Shown here in pieces: positions 6,667 to 10,689 of a stretch of DNA of 10,689 bases. This DNA is from Collinsella aerofaciens (GTDB lineage: Bacteria > Actinomycetota > Coriobacteriia > Coriobacteriales > Coriobacteriaceae). The notes beneath the pieces were generated by a model. The model did not search any database and had not been told where the DNA came from. It saw only the letters and a program-made list of their open reading frames with translations. Location of the stretch: NCBI GenBank assembly GCA_030826265.1, contig JAPJOH010000041.1, positions 1 through 10,689 on the forward strand, in the 5' to 3' direction. Within the stretch, counting starts at the first letter, position 1. The number at the start of each line of letters is the position of its first letter. Both the position numbers and the translations under genes were made by a program.

Positions 6667-6724
6667 TTGATTGGGGACAGACTTAAATGAGCGTTTTCAC
6701 GCATTTAAGTCTGTCCCCAATCAA
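6667..6724. repeat. 58-base REP-like inverted repeat, 23-bp perfect arms
   Basis: The left arm (6667-6689, beginning TTGATTGGGGACAGACTT) is an exact reverse complement of the right arm (6702-6724). The centre can add GCGT (6691-6694) pairing with ACGC (6699-6702) around a TTTC loop. It is intergenic, behind the ftsH terminator and before the aminotransferase promoter. The GGGGACAGACTT...AAGTCTGTCCCC motif recalls dispersed palindromes mobilised by REP-associated Y1 transposases (RAYTs) in other bacteria. No transposase is present here and copy number cannot be judged from one window. Confidence 0.85.
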
Positions 6725-6755
6725 CATTGCTGCGGCACTTTGCTCGGCTAAAGCG

Positions 6756-6761
6756 TACAAT
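6756..6761 (+). promoter_or_regulatory. Putative -10 box (TACAAT) for the aminotransferase gene
   Basis: TACAAT lies 24 bases before ATG 6786 and 31 bases after the repeat hairpin. There is no recognisable -35 at 16-18 bases. Since the palindrome ends at 6724, it would sit just upstream of the polymerase footprint. Confidence 0.5.
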
Positions 6762-6785
6762 AGCGCCTATGCGAAAGGGGAACAG

Positions 6786-7970
6786 ATGATCAACGAAACT
6801 ATGTATGCTCGCGGTGCGGAAAGCTCCATCATTCGCGAGATCTTTAGCTATGGTCTTGAGCGCAAGGCACAGATCGGTGCGGAGAACGTATTCGATTTTT
6901 CGCTGGGCAACCCGAGTGTTCCGGCGCCCGCTGCCGTGGCTGAGTCGATTAAGAAGGCCCTGGAGCTGCCGAGCGACCAGCTGCACGGCTACACGCCCGC
7001 ACCGGGCCTGCCGCAATGTCGTGCCGCTGTGGCCGAATCGCTCAACCGCCGCTTTGGCACGAGCTATGAGGGCAAAGACGTCTTTATGACGGTGGGTGCC
7101 GCGGCTTCGCTCACCTGCACGCTCAACGCCGTTACGAACCCGGGCGACGAGGTTATTGTTATCGCCCCGTACTTTCCGGAGTATCGCGTTTGGATTGAGA
7201 AGGCCGGCTGTACGTGTGTTGAGGCGCTCGCCGATGAAGATACGTTCCAGCTGAGCGTGGACAACGTGCTCAAGGCGATCAGCGATAAGACGGCGGCCGT
7301 CATCATCGACTCTCCCAACAATCCGACCGGTGCCGTATATACATGCGACACGCTGACGCGACTGGCCAACGTTCTGCGCGAGGCCAACGCTCAGCGCGAT
7401 CCCGAGAATCCGATTATGCTCATCTCGGATGAGCCGTACCGCGAAATCGTGTACGGTGCCGAGGTGCCTTGGGTGCCCTCGATTTACGAGCACACCATCG
7501 TGTGCTACTCGTATTCCAAGTCGCTGTCGCTGCCGGGTGAGCGCGTGGGGTGGATCTTGGTTCCCAACACCAATCCGCAGGCCGCCCGTCTGATGCCGGC
7601 TGTTGCGGGTGCTGCCCGTACGCTGGGTTTTGTATGCGCACCGGCACTCTTCCAGCGCGTAATTATCGACTGCATCGATGAGCCGAGTGACGTTGAGGCC
7701 TATGCACGCAACCGCACCGCGCTTACCGACGCACTAGCGGAGTATGGCTACACCTATGTTGAGCCGGATGGCGCGTTCTACCTATGGGTGAAAGCGTTGG
7801 AGCCCGATGCGAATGCGTTTTGCGAGCGCGCAAAGAAGTATGAGTTGCTTGCGGTTCCCTCGGACAGCTTTGGTATGCCGGGTTGGTTCCGCCTGGGCTA
7901 TTGCGTGAGTTACGAAACGATTGTCAATTCGCTACCCGCTTGGAAACAGTTGGCGGACGAGTATCGTTAA
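6786..7970 (+). CDS. PLP-dependent class I/II aminotransferase, 394 aa
   Basis: This is a fold-type I aminotransferase of the AspC/PatA-like group; the amino donor and acceptor cannot be read from the sequence. Key residues: the SPNNPTGAVY segment with N179; D215 in ISDEPY, which binds the pyridine nitrogen; Y218; the Schiff-base lysine K245 in YSYSKSLSLPGER; the phosphate-binding R252; and the carboxylate-binding R369 in WFRLGYC. FDFSLGNPSVPAP near the N-terminus and HGYTPAPGLP are typical of the class. AAAGGGG ends 5 bases before ATG 6786. An in-frame ATG at 6687 lies inside the palindromic repeat and would add 33 residues unlike the family, so it is rejected. It is cytoplasmic, probably its own unit, with no biosynthetic neighbours to suggest a pathway. 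Confidence 0.92.
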   Translation: MINETMYARGAESSIIREIFSYGLERKAQIGAENVFDFSLGNPSVPAPAAVAESIKKALELPSDQLHGYTPAPGLPQCRAAVAESLNRRFGTSYEGKDVFMTVGAAASLTCTLNAVTNPGDEVIVIAPYFPEYRVWIEKAGCTCVEALADEDTFQLSVDNVLKAISDKTAAVIIDSPNNPTGAVYTCDTLTRLANVLREANAQRDPENPIMLISDEPYREIVYGAEVPWVPSIYEHTIVCYSYSKSLSLPGERVGWILVPNTNPQAARLMPAVAGAARTLGFVCAPALFQRVIIDCIDEPSDVEAYARNRTALTDALAEYGYTYVEPDGAFYLWVKALEPDANAFCERAKKYELLAVPSDSFGMPGWFRLGYCVSYETIVNSLPAWKQLADEYR

Positions 7971-7987
7971 AAGCAAAGCGATCTGCC

Positions 7988-7993
7988 TACAAT
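7988..7993 (+). promoter_or_regulatory. Possible -10 box (TACAAT) just after the aminotransferase gene
   Basis: TACAAT lies 142 bases before the PHP gene start. It could begin a leader that includes the following hairpin, or be chance. It shares its last base with the parS-like site. A better placed copy of the hexamer exists at 8093-8098. Confidence 0.2.
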
Positions 7994-8008
7994 GTTTTAC
8001 GTGAAACG
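7993..8008. other. parS: parS-like centromere site, 14/16 match
   Basis: TGTTTTACGTGAAACG differs from the widely conserved ParB-binding parS sequence TGTTTCACGTGAAACA at two positions: C to T at base 6 and A to G at base 16. The right half-site GTGAAAC is intact. It is intergenic. parS sites cluster near oriC, and tilS-hpt-ftsH lies near oriC in several Gram-positives, which fits. With two mismatches it is a candidate only. Confidence 0.35.
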
Positions 8009-8035
8009 GGGTTTGGTGTTAAGCCGGACCCCGTT
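8005..8035. terminator. Stem-loop in the aminotransferase-PHP spacer, weak terminator
   Basis: AACGGGGT (8005-8012) pairs with ACCCCGTT (8028-8035). Two G-T wobbles and two G-C pairs extend it inward to a 7-base loop (8017-8023). No T run follows on either strand, so it may be a poor or factor-dependent terminator of the aminotransferase transcript, or a leader structure. Confidence 0.35.
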
Positions 8036-8092
8036 GTCATGGACGTTGTGTCTTTGGGATGGAGTGGTTTTACGACTATCGAAGGCTATGCG

Positions 8093-8098
8093 TACAAT
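8093..8098 (+). promoter_or_regulatory. Putative -10 box (TACAAT) for the PHP hydrolase gene
   Basis: GCGTACAATGAA lies 37 bases before ATG 8136 and closely resembles the GCGTACAATAGC box before the aminotransferase gene. A poor -35-like TTACGA (8070-8075) is 17 bases upstream. Confidence 0.5.
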
Positions 8099-8135
8099 GA
8101 ATATAAGCGACGGCCGTGCCAGATAAGGAGACCTG

Positions 8136-8957
8136 ATGCCCTACCTGCTTTCTTGTGACATTCATACCCATACGATGTTCTCTGCGCATGCATATTCGAC
8201 CATTGAGGAGAATGCGTACTGGGCGGCAGAGCGTGGTCTGCAGGTGCTCGGATCTGCCGACCATTTGAGCTCTATGGTTACGGCTTGCCCCAATGACCTG
8301 CGCAGTTACCAGTTCTTTATCAACCAGGATATCTGGCCGCGCATTTGGAGCGGCGTGCTGGTGCTGCGTGGTGCCGAGGCCGATATCGTTTCGCTGGACG
8401 GAAGCCTGTTTGGCGAGGACACCCCTGTCACGCTCGATATTGCCGGCGATTCGTACAGCCGTCAGCATTCGCTGTTCGATTTGGTTACGCGTAATTTGGA
8501 TTATTTGGTTGCGAGCGTGCATAATCCGCAGATTGCTGAAGGCGCGACGCTGGCCCAGACGACCGAGATGTATATCAATGCCCTGGAGCACCCCAAGGTG
8601 TTCATGCTGGGTCACACGGGGCGTTCGGGCGTGCCGTTCGATATCGACGAGGTGCTGTTGGCGGCCAAGGCCAAGCACAAGATTATCGAGATTAACAACC
8701 ATAGTCTTGAGCATGGTGCCGACACTGAGCATTGGGCCGTATGTCGCAAGATCGCCGAGCGCTGCGCCGAGCTGGGCGTGGGAATTGGTGTGTCGACCGA
8801 TGCCCACATTGGTATGGCCATTGGCAAGCTCGAGCACGCCCGCAAGTTGCTCGACGAGATTCACTTCCCGTTGGATCTGATCGTGACGCGCGACCGCGAG
8901 ACGCTGCTGCGCGAGATGGCGGCAGCCGGCGTATGCGACCTGCGCAAGGGGATGTAA
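8136..8957 (+). CDS. PHP-domain metallohydrolase, YcdX-type phosphatase, 273 aa
   Basis: This is a cytoplasmic PHP (polymerase and histidinol phosphatase) family enzyme, expected to hydrolyse phosphate esters with a trinuclear metal site. The full ligand set of the E. coli YcdX type can be read in order: H10 and H12 (DIHTHT), H18 (FSAHAYST), H43 (ADH), E81 (GAEAD), H129 (ASVHN), H160 (LGHTG), D222 and H224 (STDAHIG). All nine are present, so the site should be active. The length is near that of YcdX. AAGGAG lies 6 bases before ATG 8136 in a purine-rich stretch. A TACAAT box 37 bases upstream suggests its own promoter. The substrate is unknown; histidinol phosphatase is possible, but no his genes are near. 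It converges on the methyltransferase gene. Confidence 0.92.
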   Translation: MPYLLSCDIHTHTMFSAHAYSTIEENAYWAAERGLQVLGSADHLSSMVTACPNDLRSYQFFINQDIWPRIWSGVLVLRGAEADIVSLDGSLFGEDTPVTLDIAGDSYSRQHSLFDLVTRNLDYLVASVHNPQIAEGATLAQTTEMYINALEHPKVFMLGHTGRSGVPFDIDEVLLAAKAKHKIIEINNHSLEHGADTEHWAVCRKIAERCAELGVGIGVSTDAHIGMAIGKLEHARKLLDEIHFPLDLIVTRDRETLLREMAAAGVCDLRKGM

Positions 8958-8976
8958 CGAGACTCATATGTCCAAC

Positions 8977-9010
8977 GAAAGGGGGCGGTCCAGACGGGCC
9001 GCCCCCTTTC
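8977..9010. terminator. Shared stem-loop terminator between the PHP and methyltransferase genes
   Basis: GAAAGGGGGCGG (8977-8988) pairs perfectly with CCGCCCCCTTTC (8999-9010) and extends inward by three pairs to an AGAC loop (8992-8995), 15 bp in all. Short T runs follow on both strands (CCCCCTTTCCTGT on +, CCCCCTTTCGTT on -), fitting a bidirectional terminator between converging genes. Confidence 0.85.
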
Positions 9011-9036
9011 CTGTCCCAAAAATCTACCGGGGTGGA

Positions 9037-10485
9037 TTAGCGGCGCTCGAGGACCGCGACGGTCTCGGTGTGGTCGGTATGAGGGAACATGTCGACGGGC
9101 GTGATCTTGAGCAGGCGATAGCCACCGTCGAGGAGCTGGTGCAGGTCGCGCTCTTGGGTGGCGGGATTGCAGCTGATATAGGTGATGCGGCGCGGCTTAA
9201 GTGCGCAGGCGGCCTCGAGGAACTCGGGCGTGGAGCCGGCGCGCGGCGGGTCGATGGAGAGAACGTCGACGCGCTCGTTGTTATCGGCGGCGTCCAAGAT
9301 GTAGTCGGTGGCGTCGTCGGCCATAAACCAAGCGCTGCGGGTGAGGCCGTTGAGCTCGGCATTGCGACGTGCGTCGGCAATGCCCGCCGGGTTGCGCTCC
9401 ACGCCGAGCAGCATAATGCCGACACCTCTGTCCTGGGCATCCTTCGCGGCGCACAGACCGATGGTGCCGCTGCCGCAGTAAGCGTCCATAAGAATGTCAC
9501 CCTGCTGCAGGTCCATGCCGTCAATCGCGAGCTGATAGAGTAGCTCGGTCTGCTGCGGATTGGTCTGATAGAACGCGGTAGGGGAGATATCGAATTCGCA
9601 ACCGAGCAGCTGGTCGCGCATGCACTCGGCGCCATAGACGATACGAGTCTCCTCACCCAAGATGGCGTTACCGGGACGGCCATTGATATTTTGGGCAACG
9701 GTGACGATATGCGGATCGAGCGCCGCGACGGCCTCAAAGAACTCCTGCGCATGCGGTAGGTCACGCTGGGCGGTCACGAGCGTAACCATGACCTGGTCGG
9801 TACGCCAACCGCAGCGGACGACGGCATAGCGAAGCAAACCAAGATGCTTGTCCTCATTAAAGGCGGGAATATGCAGCCGCTCAGCTTCGCGTGCGATGCC
9901 GTTGAGAATCTGACGGGCACCCGGCGCCTCGACAGGACATTCGGGCACGGCAACGATCTTGTGCGTGCCGCGCTCAAAGAAACCGCAACGGGCAGTGCCT
10001 TCCTTACCGGGAGCAAAGGGAGTGGCAGCCTTATGGCGAAAGCCACGCGGTGCAGGATATTTACCCGGGTCGCCCAGGGTGACGCCCATACCGCGAATAG
10101 GATCAACGGCGATACCCTCACGCTCACAAAGCGAAGCAAACAGCTCCTCCATAGCAGCCTGCTTAGCGGCCAGCTGCTTTTTATAAGGACGATTGGGCGC
10201 CGTGCACCCACCACAAGCCTTCATGATGGAACAAGGCGACTTGGGGTCCACAGCCTTACGAGCAGGCTTGGCCGAATCCTTATGAGAACGCTTAGAGCGA
10301 GCCTCAGAATCCTTGGATCCAGCCTGACGAGCACCAGAGCGCTTGCTCTTCGCCTTACTCTTGTTAGATTTACCCTTTGCATCCTTAGACAACTTGGGTT
10401 TCCTAGAAGATTTCGTCTCCTCCGACCCCTCAGCCGCCTGGATCAAAGCACGCCGAGCCTTACGTTCAGCACGAGATTCTGCCAT
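9037..10485 (-). CDS. rlmD: 23S rRNA (uracil-5-)-methyltransferase, RlmD/RumA (TrmA superfamily), 482 aa
   Basis: This enzyme uses S-adenosylmethionine to make 5-methyluridine in 23S rRNA. Fe-S cluster ligands are C85, C91 and C94 (C-x5-C-x2-C, CSIMKACGGC) plus C183 in PECP, the RumA spacing. The Rossmann domain has DAYCGSGTIG (334-343), GVERNPAGI and DPPR (412-415). The catalytic nucleophile is C439 in SCNPATQERDL and the general base E475 in HTETVAVLERR. Residues 1-80 are a Lys/Arg/Ser/Ala-rich, probably disordered tail in place of the usual N-terminal TRAM domain, and may take over RNA binding. The start at 10485 has only a weak site (GTGGGG on the minus strand); a start after the Fe-S cysteines is impossible. 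U1939 is the usual RlmD target, but some Gram-positive homologues (RlmCD) modify two sites, so exact specificity is inferred. It is convergent with the PHP gene. Confidence 0.92.
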   Translation of the reverse strand: MAESRAERKARRALIQAAEGSEETKSSRKPKLSKDAKGKSNKSKAKSKRSGARQAGSKDSEARSKRSHKDSAKPARKAVDPKSPCSIMKACGGCTAPNRPYKKQLAAKQAAMEELFASLCEREGIAVDPIRGMGVTLGDPGKYPAPRGFRHKAATPFAPGKEGTARCGFFERGTHKIVAVPECPVEAPGARQILNGIAREAERLHIPAFNEDKHLGLLRYAVVRCGWRTDQVMVTLVTAQRDLPHAQEFFEAVAALDPHIVTVAQNINGRPGNAILGEETRIVYGAECMRDQLLGCEFDISPTAFYQTNPQQTELLYQLAIDGMDLQQGDILMDAYCGSGTIGLCAAKDAQDRGVGIMLLGVERNPAGIADARRNAELNGLTRSAWFMADDATDYILDAADNNERVDVLSIDPPRAGSTPEFLEAACALKPRRITYISCNPATQERDLHQLLDGGYRLLKITPVDMFPHTDHTETVAVLERR

Positions 10486-10524
10486 GAATTAACCCCACTA
10501 ATTTATGAATTGAAAGCCACAAGC

Positions 10525-10530
10525 ATTGTA
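10525..10530 (-). promoter_or_regulatory. Putative -10 box (TACAAT) for the rRNA methyltransferase gene
   Basis: GGTACAATGC on the minus strand is 39 bases upstream of the ATG at 10485. No good -35 is seen. The distance equals that of the TACAAT box before the 114-581 gene. Confidence 0.45.
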
Positions 10531-10648
10531 CCGAACCAAGCTAAAGGACGATATGCAAGCGGTTATTTCATGTCACTGATGAGTGCAACGACGTTTGCCC
10601 GGCACGGGCGGGGAGCGGCGCGTAATTAAGTTTATCGCGAGTTCCGCA

Positions 10649-10685
10649 CGCAAAGGAAAGCACTTAATGTGCTTTCCGTCTTGCG
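10649..10685. other. Hairpin at the right edge of the window
   Basis: GGAAAGCAC (10655-10663) pairs perfectly with GTGCTTTCC (10669-10677) over a TTAAT loop. CGCAA (10649-10653) and TTGCG (10681-10685) extend the stem past a small internal loop. It may be the terminator of a gene beyond the edge or a leader structure; no T run is visible. Apart from a short GCCCG/CGGGC hairpin (10597-10609), I see no gene in 10531-10648. Confidence 0.5.
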
Positions 10686-10689
10686 CAGG

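Noticed and set aside
4341..6704. 787-residue open frame antisense to ftsH
   Set aside because: It lies wholly opposite an intact, motif-complete ftsH and its terminator. High-GC codon choice leaves few antisense stops, and the product is repetitive in L/H/R/G with no known domain. It is a shadow frame.
6687..6785. Upstream ATG start for the aminotransferase
   Set aside because: It lies inside the palindromic repeat, upstream of the probable promoter, without a ribosome binding site. ATG 6786 has AAAGGGG at good spacing and gives the family's normal N-terminus.
8076..8864. 262-residue frame antisense to the PHP gene
   Set aside because: It is a shadow of a gene with all nine metal ligands in place, and it crosses that gene's promoter and ribosome binding site.
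9844..10629. 261-residue + strand frame antisense to the rRNA methyltransferase
   Set aside because: It is opposite the Fe-S and N-terminal part of a well-supported gene and has no recognisable domain or ribosome binding site.
1..10689. CRISPR array, prophage, toxin-antitoxin or other defence system
   Set aside because: There are no regularly spaced direct repeats, no integrase or phage genes, and no toxin-like small gene pair. All but one of the genes are recognisable house-keeping or metabolic families.

Overview
The window looks like an ordinary chromosomal segment of a Gram-positive anaerobe of the class Coriobacteriia (Actinomycetota), most likely Collinsella or a close relative. The reasons are the high-GC codon use of most genes, AAAGG/GGAGG ribosome binding sites, the tilS-hpt-ftsH order typical of Gram-positive chromosomes, and the general character of the proteins. 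The genus is an inference from sequence feel, not from a database search.

Layout. 1-50 is the terminator of a gene outside the window. 114-581 (-) is an unrecognised tail-anchored protein. It is divergent from a small heat-shock protein (Hsp20, 858-1289, +) across an AT-rich control region containing repeated TGASTCA motifs. Hsp20 converges on a WalJ/YycJ-type metallo-beta-lactamase-fold protein (1372-2181, -) over a shared stem-loop terminator. Only 48 bases separate that gene from the divergent tilS (2230-3768, +). Then come hpt (3917-4465) and ftsH (4467-6596), one base apart and probably cotranscribed, closed by a strong GAAA-loop terminator. A 58-base near-perfect inverted repeat (REP-like) lies before a class I/II PLP aminotransferase (6786-7970, +) and a YcdX-type PHP metallohydrolase (8136-8957, +). 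The last gene is an RlmD/RumA-type Fe-S rRNA uracil-5-methyltransferase (9037-10485, -). It converges on the PHP gene over another shared stem-loop. 10486-10689 holds its promoter and a partial hairpin at the window edge.

How the genes fit together. TilS (tRNA-Ile2 lysidine), the methyltransferase (23S rRNA m5U) and Hpt (purine salvage) serve translation and nucleotide supply. FtsH and Hsp20 serve protein quality control. The aminotransferase and PHP enzyme are metabolic genes without a clear pathway here. tilS-hpt-ftsH and walJ lie near oriC in Bacillus subtilis. That makes a parS-like 16-mer at 7993-8008 (14/16 match to TGTTTCACGTGAAACA) the most interesting non-genic signal. I found no CRISPR array, phage genes, insertion sequence or clear new multi-gene system. 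The unexplained material is the tail-anchored protein, the repeat hairpins, the TGASTCA cluster and a possible thermosensor hairpin over the hsp20 ribosome binding site.
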